This document shows, in pieces, positions 34,221 to 45,070 of a DNA stretch of 64,000 bases (the stretch's first letter is position 1; each line of letters begins with the position of its first letter). The translations under genes were made by a program, and so were the position numbers. The notes below the pieces were generated by a model. That model made no database searches. It was given only the letters and a program-made list of their open reading frames with translations, and had not been told where the DNA came from. Source of the DNA: Adiantum capillus-veneris (lineage: Eukaryota > Streptophyta > Polypodiopsida > Polypodiales > Pteridaceae); NCBI GenBank assembly GCA_014529385.2, contig CM043954.1, positions 5,553,306 through 5,617,305 of the forward strand, in the 5' to 3' direction.

Positions 34221-36811
34221 GTGCAGAAATCATTTCAACCACTTCTTATTGTTGATAAAAAAAGTTTAATTATGGATCATTACATACTAACATGCATTCT
34301 TATATGTTTTTACAGGGAGGTGGACAGTACCACGAGTGGCCTTACCCACTCAAACAAAATTTTACTTCACCAAGGAAGATTTTCATACCGAATATGGGCT
34401 ATGCTTGGTTGGCCAGGATCCAAAGCTCCTATGTGATGATGATTTCTCAGATGAGAAGTGGCTTAGTGTATGGCTTTACAAGCACCACCAAAAGGAGAAG
34501 ATGTATTTAAAGGGACTGAGGTCTGAAATGTATGAAGAATGTCCCCTGCTATACCACAAAGTATATTAGGGAGCTCCCCCAAACAACAAGGTAGGTGTGC
34601 ATTTTGCACATGGATTTACTTGGCAGAAGTGCAAGGCCGCTGAAGATTCTGAAGCTTTAGTTGCATGGGCTGTGTATGCTGAAGTTGTTATCAAAATGTT
34701 ACGCCAACAGAAAACTTTAAATAGGAAATTGGAGAAATGGAGGTCCACAAACGGTCCATGTCTTGGAAGCGAGTGGAAATTTAATGCAGAAAATATGCCT
34801 AATTACACTGACAGTACTGGCACAGGCTTTGACTGGCAGACATACTCAGGTGGACATCAATTTTCAGGGCAGGCTAAGGAGGAATTTCTAAAGAAGCGGG
34901 CCTTTGGCTCGATGGGAACATTTGGAATGTCAAATGTTTCCTCGACTACATTTTCTGCGTCAACGGCTGATGTAGCAGCTATTTCTAACATGAAGGCTAA
35001 TGCTGCTGAAAAGTTAAAAGAGAAGCAGCAATGTCTTGAAGCAATAAAAATTCCTTTAGATCAATCAAAGACAAAGAGAGATGAGCAAGGTGGTTTGATA
35101 CGAGGCACCGCCAAGATCGTAGAGAGACTGAACAAGGATATGGAGGAACTCAAGTTGCATAAGGTTGGGCTTGTACCAATGGGCTTGTACCAAACGAGGA
35201 AGCAATGGCAAAGCTTGAGACCTTGACTTAAATCATAAAGGAGGCTCTCAAAGACATGGGACTTGATATTGAAGTGCACAATCTCGATAACCTAGGTGAA
35301 GAGGCAGCACAGTTACAGGTATGTAAGCTTGATTGATTCACCTAGTAGTAGTTGATATTACTTAAAAGTGGTTAAACTCTAATTAGAAAAAAATGGTTAG
35401 AGACCATTTTATATGGTAAAAGACCACTTAAATGTGTTTATATAACACTCTTAAGTGGTACCACATAAAGTGATGAAGACTCTTGAAAGTAATGCACAAA
35501 CACTTATATTGTTTTATAAAGTACGCACTGCTATTTTTTTACAGGGTCAGCATGACACTTTGTTATGGGAAGTAGAAGTGGGGACAGGGCATCTTCAATT
35601 TGTGGAAACGATTATTAATTTTTTCAAGTCAAGAATGCCTATCCTTCCTGTCAGGCCGCCTTTTCATTTGGGATCGAACAATAGCTGTGTGCAGTTAGGT
35701 GACTGTGTTGCTTGTGGGATGTCTATCATGCAGACTGTTGTTACCGGTGTCTACATGATCTGGTGTCAACATCCGTATCACCCACTTTGTTTATTAGCTG
35801 CCTGTAAGTCTGCCGGCCAGTGTCTATTTCATGGATGTGAGTAACCTTTAAAAGATGCTTCGAAGCTGCTGGCACTTGGAGAGGCAAACATGGATGAGCA
35901 TGTTGGTACAGGTAATCGATGTTTTTATACCTTATGATATGAAGCTGATTGTAGATTCATTTCTTGACCATTTTGTTTCTTTTCTTCATGTAATTGCAGA
36001 TGTAACACCAGATAAAGTAGAGGAAGACCAGGAACCAGCAGTTTGTCCCGAAATTGAGGAGATTTTGCCAAACTGCCCTGGATGGGGATATCTTGTTTCG
36101 AATTTTTGCAAGATCAAAAAGCTCATCAGCCTTGGTCTCGATGGACTATTTGTGAAACGAGATGTAACCAAACGTGATCCAAAGGCTGGACAACTTAAAC
36201 ACCCTCCATGTCCACCTTCCGAAAGAGTTAAACTAAAAAGAGTGGACGAGAAGTTGTGGATCTACTACTGTAGAGATGTTGAGAAATTTGTTTGGGATTT
36301 TAGGCAAATATCAGATGCAATGATTTGGAGCACTTTTACTGTTGCTAACATTGAGAATATCCTCAGTACATGTTGGCCAGGCATATGGGAACATAGGACT
36401 TATTACTTTAGGGATCTCTTCTCAAACTGGCAATGTGAAAAGTGGTCGTATTTTGAAGAGATTGCTGGAGCTCCAAGAGACCTTGCAGGTGAACCTATGT
36501 CTTTCAAGCCCCTTTACCATGTCTGGAACAAGTTTCCAGAATATGACTCCTCTCGGACATTGCTGGTAGATGACTCCAGATATAAAAATCTGCACAATGT
36601 CGGGGACAACTGTATATGTCCACCCACCTTTGATCCTCTTGATGAAGAACAAGACCCTGATTACCTCACGTGCACACTGTTGCCATGGCTATGTAGATGG
36701 GCACTAACCCCCAATACCCTGGAGTATACAAAGGCAAACCCCATCAGCAATCCCAAAGATGAACTTTCGAGTCTAATCTTTGAGCACTTTGTTATAAATG
36801 GAGATGAATGA

Positions 36812-37210
36812 GATTGTACATCCGGAAGTGCCAGAAACGTTATATATTGTACATTCTTGGTGGATATGTAGACGTTTCTGGATAATTGGTGTAATATACT
36901 TTTTGTAATATACAGAAGTTCTGACACTTTATTGTCTCTACACTTCTGAATGTCTCAAAACCACTTTTTAGTGGTGCTAAACCCCTAAAACATGGTTAAA
37001 TTTTTATTATTTTTTTACAACAATTTTTCTGGAACTGCAACACCATTTAATGGTGATGTTTGGGGGGAGTGGTGAAGCATTCTTAACCACTTTTTAGTGG
37101 GGCTAAACCACTTTTTAGTGGTGCTAAACCACTTTAGTACGAGTAAAAAGTGGTAAATGTTTATTGATTTTTTCTGAAACTGCAACACTTTTTAGTGGTG
37201 ATTTTTGGGG
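36812..37210. repeat. Intergenic centre of element D with short repeat cluster
   Basis: This is the region between the 3' ends of the two convergent genes. CCACTTTTTAGTGGTG-type dyads recur from about 36960 to 37195, together with a repeated GGGGGGAGTGGTGAAGCATTCT segment (about 37060 and 37215). It probably holds both polyadenylation regions. Confidence 0.7.
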
Positions 37211-37325
37211 GGGGAGGGGGGAGTGGTGAAGCATTCTCAAAAACCAACATGTCAATTCCATCATACATTTACACCAATTCCGTCTTGTTCAATCTTTCAC
37301 TAGATGATATAAAATCAGATTTGAT

Positions 37326-40300
37326 TTACAATTCAAAGGGCATGCTATTGTATATTGCCTCATGGTTTTCATTGGAAAGTTCGAACACTTCTCCTATGCC
37401 ATCGAGCACTACAGGCTCCATAGGGAACTTTATTTCCCTTATCAAGTGGGAATATATGAAAAATACTGGCTTGTTATCCCACAGCTCATACAAGTTTGCT
37501 TGTAGGGATTTATACCAATGGCCCGTGACCATATAAGGATGCTTCTCTATCTTGTTGCCCATGCATCAATTTGATCGTTAGTTGTTAGGCCCTTAGCTAC
37601 TACACACTTCAAAATGTAGAAGCCAACAGCCTCCTCATTATTCTCTTCAGAAATGACAGCAAAATCGTCTCCAGGTGTGAGAGCATCGCTTAAGGAGTCA
37701 TAATGACCTGCATAAGTGGCATTGCTCTTGAGCCCTTCATGGGTTTGCAGTCCCATTGATGGGATCGTTGAACATCACCTAGCTTGACCTCCCAGAACAC
37801 CCTACTGACCTCCCTCTTTTGCTTGTCATACGTACCAGTTGCTCCAGTACTGAGATGCATTCTCAAAAAAGAGACAACTTCAACTACACAAGTCAACCGC
37901 ACGCTATTTTGCTTCAATTACTCATGAGTTAGAGCCCTTTTAATGACAGCCCCATCCCCATCATGTTCTCCCTTTCCATGTCCTGAGAAAAAAAAAATCC
38001 AATTCATTTCCATGCCAGTAAGGCTCCAATATCTAGCAGCAAAGTAAAACGGTCGCTTTGCTTTAAATTGTGAAGGTGCGCCATCTGACCAAACCCAATG
38101 TTTTTTAAAGCTTAGCCCTTGATCTCTCAACCATTGAGCATGTAAGAGAAAAGCATGCTGCACAAATAAGGTGTCATGTTGTTTATCATCTGAGACAAAA
38201 AAGTGCATGGTCTTCTTTATTGCACCTAATGCGATGCGGAAATAAGTAACAGGACAAAGATAGTGACCTGCTTAGTGTACCAATGCATTGACTGGATCTC
38301 ATTTTGCTCCTTGAAGGAGTAGTTCTCTGCAAATTCAACGACGGAGACAACCACATCATCTGGAAACAAAGAAATGCATTCCTTGAACTGTTGTGCTTGC
38401 CACCTAAATATAAAATTGTGAGTGACATACTTCTTCAAGTGGTCTTGGTACACTCGCAAAAGTTCTCTAGGCAGCATTTTCTTGTGGCAATGTCTTTCAT
38501 AGTGCTCTTTCTAGCTTCATTGTTTAATCCACTAGCACCCACTATATTTTCAAAAAAATTCGCAGATACTTGCTTACTTTGCTCAACTTCTTCTCTTGGA
38601 CAGATCTGAATATTACCTACACCGCATGCATTGCATGTTCCCATTAAGCATTGGTAGCTATGGAAACTATGTTCTGCAAGTATAGGGCAGATTATAGACT
38701 CCAACAGTGAAGTGGTACTCATACTTGCATTTTTGTAGGCAAGACATCCATGGTTGACAACTTCATCATGATGAAGGCATATAGAGCAGCTGCACATGCA
38801 GCAAGAACCATGAAGATAAAAACTTCGAGTCCGCATGTGATTTACTGCCTCTTTAAGGAAAATCATTTGTACATGCACAATACAACAGCAGGTGTAGCGA
38901 TCCCTCAAATTTTCGGACCTCAAATTTTCGGACAAAGAACGGTTTCATAGACTCGAAGCAACGTTGCGAAATCTGAATATCTACATACTTTGTCTTGAAT
39001 CTTAAATAAAGCTCCACCTGCAATATACATGTATACAAATGTTAAAAATAAACTTAGCATTCAAAATTGGTTAAATTGTTTCAAAACATTAAAAAGTGAT
39101 TCTATATCACTAAAAACTGGTGTGCACCACTAAAAACTAGTAATGATACATTCAGTAGTATTGTTTTACCTGTGAAAATAATGCACCACAAATACAAATT
39201 AGTGTAGAAACTAGTAACCATACAAAAAGGTAGAATATTAAGAGGTTGTGTGAGGACAACTTAATAGTGGTGAGAAACCGCATTCAGCGTAACTAAAAAG
39301 TGGTTTGGCACGACTTAAAAGTGAATTCAAACCACTTGACGGTGATGAACCGCCAATAAAAAATGGTGTGCACTGCTTGAATATGGTGGGCAACGATTAA
39401 AAAGTGGTGAGTAAGGACATAAAAGTTCTGGGGAAGTTCAAAACTAGCACTTAAAAAGTAGCTGGGAGGGACAAAATACTAGGCGACAGACCAGCATTAG
39501 AACTAGATAGTAGTCCAACACAACTTGAAAGTGGAGGAGCTCTTGTGAAAAGTGTTTGATGACCACTTTAGAGTGGTGAGCGACTAGTTCAAAGTGGCCA
39601 GTCACCAATTAAAATCTAGCACTTAAAAAGTAGCTGGGAGGGACAAAATACTAGGCGACAGACCATCATCAGAACTAGATAGTGGTCCAACACAACTTGG
39701 AAGTGGAGGAGCTCTTGTGAAAAGTACCTCATGACCACTTGAGAGTGGTGAAAAACTACTTCAAAGTGGGCAATCACCACTTGAACACGGATTCTGCTCA
39801 CTTGAATGCGGTTTCTGGCCACTTGAAAGCGGGAACTTGCCGCTTGATTGCAGTGACAAGGTTTTAGCTACCACTTGAAAGTGGTGTCTTGCCACTTGGG
39901 AGTGGTGCCTCATCACTTGCATGGAGTGATGACGTAGTGACTTAGCACATGAAAGTGGTGTCTCACCACTTGACGACCACTTGAAATTAGTGAGCAGCTA
40001 CTTCAAAGTGCGCAGTCATCACTTGAACGCTGATTCTAGTCACTTGAATGCGGTGTCTGGCCACTTGAAAGCGGGAGCTTGCCGCTTGATTGCAGTGACC
40101 AAGTTTAAGCTATCACTTGAAAGTGGTATCTCACCACTTGATGACCACTTGAGAATGGTGAGCAACTAGTTCAAAGTGGGCAGTCACCACTTCAACGCGG
40201 ATTCAAGTCATTGGAATGCGGTGTTTGGCCACTTGAAAGTGGTGTCTCACCACTTGCATGGAGTGATGACTAACGTAGTACTTTGCACATGAAAGTGGTG

Positions 40301-42053
40301 TCTCACCACTTGATGACCACTTGAGAGTGGTGAGAAAGTAGTTCAAAGTGGGCAGTCACCACTTTAACGCGTTTTCTTGTCACTTGAATGCGGTGTCTGG
40401 CCACTTGAAAGCGGGAACTTTCCGCTTGATTGCAGTGATAAGGTTTTAGTTACTACTTGGAAGTGGTGTCACACCACTTGGGAGTGGTGCCTCACCACTT
40501 GCATGGAGTGATGGACAAACGTAGTGACTTAGCACATGAAAGTGGCTTCTCACCACTTGAATGCGGTCAGACACCACGTGAATGTGGTTTTTATACGTGT
40601 AAGTGTTTTGTGCACCGCTTCATTGTGGTGTGACAACACTTGTAAGTGTTTACTAACAAAATGTGTTCAAACTCCACTAATATGGTTTTGGTTACCATCA
40701 TAAGGTGGTGGGCACCATTTGTGCAGCAGCAGTAAAAAGTCTATGGCACTACTATAACTGTTGCACCATGACTAAAAGCTGCTACATCACTTGGAAAAAG
40801 TGAGCCGCACCGCCAAAAATGTTTGCACCTGTAACACCCCTACGAGTTTGTAAAACACGTCTGTTAGCATTGGGTAAACAAGACTTTTTAGCGGGTGAAC
40901 ACCACTTTGTAGGGTTTCCGATGAAGCGTTGGTGCATTTCTAGTAAAAACTATTTCTTAAACATTAAAACCTGCTGCAAAACATTGAAAACTGGTTCAAA
41001 CACACTAAAAAGTGGTGTGGAAAAACAAGTAAAAGTGCTTCAAAAACATTTAGAACTATTGATCAAATTTTAGAAGTGGTACAGATACAGTTAGAGACCA
41101 GTATAGTAATGTTTCACCACTTTTTAATGTTGCAGCACCACTAGAAAGTGGTGCAAAACACCAAAACAAGCTGTAGCACTAATAAAAAGAAGTATAGAAA
41201 CATAATGTTGTGGCAGTAATGAGTTGTAGCACCAATAAAAAGTGGTATAGAAACATAATGTTGTAGCAGGAATATGAGTTGTAGCACCAGTAAAAAGTGC
41301 TAAAAAAAATATATCAATTACCTGAGGCTCCTCAAGAAGGTGGATTGGATGCTTTACATACGAACATTTAGCTAGTCTCTTACTGCAAACATCTTTCTTG
41401 TTGGGGGAAACCCTCGTCTCATCCGTCCAAAATTGAAAGACTATGTCTTTAACAGTTTGAGTGATGTGAGTTCTCCGTGCATCATCTCTATGACACGCAG
41501 ATGCAGGGAACGAACCATCAGATTCACTTGACACTATTAAGTGATGTTTGGCTGAATATAAGTTTCTTTTGTGGATCCCCATAAGCTTGGCAGCTTGCGG
41601 TATGCTCATGTCAGTGTTTTGCTCCTTGCTTCCACCATTCACCAACATCATCATTGCTGATTTCTTCACAAAAAACTCGTCTGAAGATCTAGGGACCTTC
41701 ACATGATTCAAAGTGTTGCAGATGTTTCTCAGCATAATTGCTTCCAACTCTTTGGATTTACTCTGCATAGTAAGGAAGCAAGGATGTTGAAGAAGTTCAT
41801 CAAAGATTTCCTTCCTACCACTATCCATTCCCGCGGTTATTGTATCAAAGTGTTGTACCATAGATTGACATATCCTTCGTTTCTTTCTTTCATCCATCTC
41901 CCCCGTATTGCTTTCCGTCACAAAGTTGACCGTTGCCTTACGTTGCTTTCATTTTTGAGTAGCCCAATATTCCCTCATTAATTTTCTACGGTGAAGTTGA
42001 GCTTCTCTACTCAATGACGATGAGCTGATAGACAGTTCTTCACTGTGCTCCAT
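37326..42053 (-). pseudogene. Element D DDE-type transposase (SDGAPSQF class), spliced
   Basis: Exon 1 runs from ATG 42053 to 41322, with one in-frame TGA near 41950, and ends ...HLLEEPQ at a CAG|GTAATT donor. A 2.3-kb intron packed with repeats follows, and exon 2 starts after TTGCAG at 39017 (VELYLRFKTKY). Exon 2 has a Cys-rich block (RDRYTCCC, CMCSCSICLHHDE, CNACG), then VVEFAENYSFKEQNEIQS, FFVSDDKQHD, VWSDGAPSQFK and SGHGKGEHDGDGAV, and a C-terminal domain ending YSHLIREIKFPM that may be BAH-like. The motif series and order match uncharacterised transposase-like proteins I remember from animals. Asp of SDG and a Glu/Asp near HGKG are likely catalytic; the first acidic residue would be Glu in VEFAENYS, where Asp is usual. 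Breaks: the TGA, frameshifts near 38920 (beside a 15-bp tandem duplication) and 38250, and a stop near 37918. Confidence 0.82.
39060..41316. repeat. Element D right array, inside the transposase intron
   Basis: 2.2 kb of CACCACTT/AAGTGGTG-type half-sites. Higher-order copies include a 172-bp direct repeat (AGCACTTAAAAAGTAGCTGG at 39446 and 39618). A larger unit with GCATGGAGTGATG recurs at about 39919, 40255 and 40501, accompanied by CACTTGAATGCGGTGTCTGG and GAAAGCGGGA segments. The array fills the intron between 41321 and 39018 almost completely and stops at the splice sites. Confidence 0.93.
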
Positions 42054-42238
42054 TGTTGCACTACTTTCAAAGGCTTGCTCTACAAGAAATACAATACAAA
42101 TCATAACTACACGCTATACTTTTAATTAATACATGGCACTTCAAGCACTAATTAGCAAGATACTAACAAAGCATAATAAGTGTTTACATACCTCAAGAAT
42201 CATCAAGTAGAAGAGGAACCTATAGAGATAGACGATTC

Positions 42239-42430
42239 GTGAGAGAGAGAGAGAAAGAGTGTTGAGAGAGAGAGAGAGATGAGCGCGAGCTCAGACACAA
42301 GAGGAGCCATGCTTAGAGAGAGAAAGAGAGAGAGAGAGGGGGCTGAGTGATACAGAAAGCTCGACAAGAGCTCTGTGAGAGAGAGACATAGAGGAGCTAG
42401 ATAGAGCTCCAAGAGAGATCTTAGAGACAA
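42239..42430. repeat. Pyrimidine-rich (minus-strand) leader of the element D transposase
   Basis: GA-rich on the plus strand, CT-rich on the minus strand, lying between the transposase ATG and the right end. A comparable CT-rich leader (31915-32030) precedes the plus-strand gene. Such tracts often mark plant 5' leaders and promoters. Confidence 0.55.
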
Positions 42431-42641
42431 AGAAAGCTCAGACAGGTTGTAGCGGGAAAGAAGCAGCGGATAATAACCCAGCATTCAACAGTAAATTGCA
42501 TTTAGTCTCATTAATTGTGGTACGTTAGGAGACTTAATTGACGTACCTTAGGAGAGTGATATTCTTTTTGAGATTTGAAGCACTTTTAAAACACCCACTT
42601 TTAAGCACAAAAAAGCAATGTCCTTGACATTACTTTCCAGG

Positions 42642-42663
42642 CCACCTATACATGCTTTCACCC
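42642..42663. repeat. Element D right terminal inverted repeat
   Basis: Ends CATGCTTTCACCC, the exact complement of the left end over 22 bp, and is followed by the AATA duplication. Confidence 0.95.
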
Positions 42664-42667
42664 AATA

Positions 42668-43040
42668 GTTTATCAAGGGAAAAACAAAATACCAATGGAG
42701 AGTTAAATCTCAGCAACCATCATCATTGATATCTACAGCTCAGGAAATCAGTGTGCCAAAGCATCCAGATGGTACAATCAAGCAAAGAGCACATAAATCA
42801 CAAAATATGTGTGCCAAAGCATCCAGATGGTACAAGCAAGTAGAGAGCACATAAATCTAGACCACGGAACCCTTGAGTTAACTACTCAAGACCCAACTCT
42901 TGCACTGCATACTGGTTTGAACTGCATTGATCTTCAAAGCATGATAGAGCCAACGACAGCTATGTATAGATGCGATTGTTCAACCCATGCACACAGTCGT
43001 CTCGGAGTACTCCATCTAGGAGGGCCAGGAACGAAACTTC
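42668..43040 (+). pseudogene. Copia-like polyprotein fragment, piece 3 of 3
   Basis: The frame continues from piece 2: YQWRVKSQQ echoes HWKVKSQ on the other side of element D. A duplicated segment around GTGTGCCAAAGCATCCAGAT (about 42752 and 42810, period about 58 bp) follows. The frame stops after about 50 codons; later sequence is not recognisable. Confidence 0.5.
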
Positions 43041-45070
43041 ATTAATTAAAGGCAATGTTTGAAGAGGGAGGAAAAAGTTAGATGTTAACGTGTGGCGTTT
43101 TACAAAATTACCTAATAATGCTCTTAAAAATCATCAATAGGAAAATTTCAACTGATAACATCTCCTTGATGAGTGTAAATAGTGTATGTAGTATCAAAAA
43201 TTACGTCAAAAATAGCCTTTTTGTTTAATTTCATTAAGTTTTCTTGATATTGGAGCTTAAAAATAGAGAAATCCACCAAAAAGTAAAAAAATAGTATTTT
43301 TTAATAAATAATTTTCAATCAAAATGACAAATGAAAGCGGGAAGCCTAAATTAAGTCGCCAGGGCCTGTTTTTGCAAATTCTTGCAAAATTAGTTAACGG
43401 AGTCCGATTCAAAAAAATTTCGAGTCTAACGTAGATTTCACGGCCTAGTAGGACTAAGAGGGGAATTTGAGGAAAAGTAATTTGCGAAGTTCGAGTATAG
43501 ATATCTTAGGTAGCCCAAAATCACCTCATTTCCACTAGTCACTCTTGGAGAAGAGAGCTCTCTACTTTCTTCATGCGCGATTTTCAGAGTCCATAGTCAC
43601 CCATTTTCAGCACCGTTTCACACAAGACATGAGGGGTAAGTTCTAAACTCATCAAAAAGTATTTTTATGCAGTCGGGTAGCAGGTATAAGCCTAGGAAAA
43701 AACCCTAGATTCCTAGCTGTGTACGAATTCCTAGAACACAAAAACGACTATAGCGACCTATCAATTCAATCGTATTGGACAAGATTTGAACTGTAGCATA
43801 CCCCTAAATAGTAGAACACTTCCATATCTTTAGATGACCATCTGGCAGGGGTTGAGGGGGTCGCCAAGTAGATAATCTAGGTTTTTGCCACATGCCAGAA
43901 TTGAATTCTGATTCCATCGGCAGCTTATAGACAAGGTCTATACACAATGCACCTAGATGGTTTCAAGAAAACAGCCAAGGCAAGCTCTCAAACAACATCT
44001 CAAAGGATACAAAGCATCAATTTTGACTCCAATGAGCCCAAACTAGATGAGCAACATCTGCACTATGTAGCGGACAAGTCTAGGACTTCAAAAGTTACCA
44101 AACAACTCTATACACCAAGTGGTAACAAAGACCGGTGATTTCAGAGTTGACAAGAGCACGAAGTGATGCCAACATGACCAAATCTTACCAAACTCATTTT
44201 AGGACTTGTTTTATATGTAATGAAGATGTGTAGGTCATAAAATTGTCTTTTCAAGCAAAAAATTCAATTGTTTTAAGTAATCACGATTATTTATTTTTTG
44301 TGCACAATTGGCTTGAAAATCATCAATTTGCTTCACCTATCACTTGTACACATCTATCTCATGCCACATGTCAAATATGAGCGCAAAGGATCAAGTAAAT
44401 CTCAAATTTTGTAAAAAAACGCACTAAAAGCTCTTTAGTACAATTTTTGAGTTATTTGCCACATTTTTTGATTCAAAACCTCCCATACCTCACATAGAGA
44501 AAAAATGATCAATTTGATGAATTTGCAAAACCAATTTGCAAGAATAAAGTTGATGAATTTGATGAATATGTTAATAATCACGATTATTTACATTTTTTGC
44601 CAAAATGAATCCAAATTTCATCTTTGACCTTATGGGACCAAAGTACATGATGTGACAAGCCCACCAATCAAATTTGATCACGTTTGATCTCAAAAACCCA
44701 AAATCCCTTCATACCTATTGTTTCATAGTCTGAAGACTAAATCAGGATCCGTTTCCACTCTATACACTCAAATGAGCCCACACTTCATTCAAAGTATCTA
44801 AATCACATGTTCTTCAAGCATATGAAGTCAAAAGTGCAAAAATATGGAAAAAATTCCTTGCTGTAAATAATTTTGATTATTTACTTTGCTTGCAATTTTT
44901 ACCTAGATTGAATGGTTTTGATCTTTACATGCTTTTATGGATCTGTGCATGCCCCAAAACTGGTTTGAAGCAAAATGGACGTCATTTGCCAGCAGTTCAG
45001 ACATAGGGCATGTCAAAGTGGAATTTGTGGAATTTTCTAACTTTGAAACTATATTCTTCTAATAGGTGCA
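43041..45070. other. AT-rich leader-like DNA without a supported gene
   Basis: A possible short first exon or leader of the following element: the region near 43626 reads CATGAGG|GGTAAGT, a fair splice donor. The acceptor before 45071 reads TTCTAATAG|GTGCA. A 63-codon ORF at 43947-44138 has no recognisable domain. Otherwise nothing is supported here. Confidence 0.4.

Larger units (their letters stand above)
32690..36811 (+). pseudogene. Element D second gene: zinc finger plus FCP1/HAD-like domain, spliced
   Basis: Candidate exons: 32690-32783 (start MKNQATKEPSDSD after a TTTTTTCAG acceptor); about 32855-32920 (a duplicate of the same basic motif); 34316-35318; 35545-35911; 36000-36811. Exon 3 holds an acidic/aromatic block and a coiled coil (residues around KANAAEKLKEKQQ). 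Exon 4 holds a RING/PHD-like cysteine-histidine unit: CVACG ... CQHPYHPLC ... C ... CLFHGC. Exon 5 resembles an FCP1/NIF phosphatase domain: ISLGLDGLFV, then MIWSTFTVANIENIL, then LLVDDSRYKN. The first motif should be DxDx or DxNG; here the nucleophile position is Gly, so catalysis is unlikely. Breaks: TAG at 34567, a frameshift from a 14-bp tandem duplication near 35183, and TAA at 35842. Confidence 0.75.
31701..42663. mobile_element. Element D: 11-kb DNA transposon with perfect 22-bp inverted ends
   Basis: The left end (31701-31722) begins GGGTGAAAGCATGTATAGG and is perfectly inverted at 42642-42663. Flanking AATA occurs at 31697-31700 and 42664-42667, a 4-bp target duplication. Taking out the element and one AATA keeps the flanking copia-like frame in register, with KSQ-type motifs on both sides, which supports these exact boundaries. 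Two genes are transcribed inward from the ends: a zinc-finger/HAD-like gene (plus) and a DDE-type transposase (minus). Both have pyrimidine-rich leaders (31915-32030 and 42239-42430). Arrays of CACCACTT/AAGTGGTG half-palindromes fill introns and the centre. The 4-bp duplication would fit the Sola superfamily, but the transposase must be compared to decide. Confidence 0.93.
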
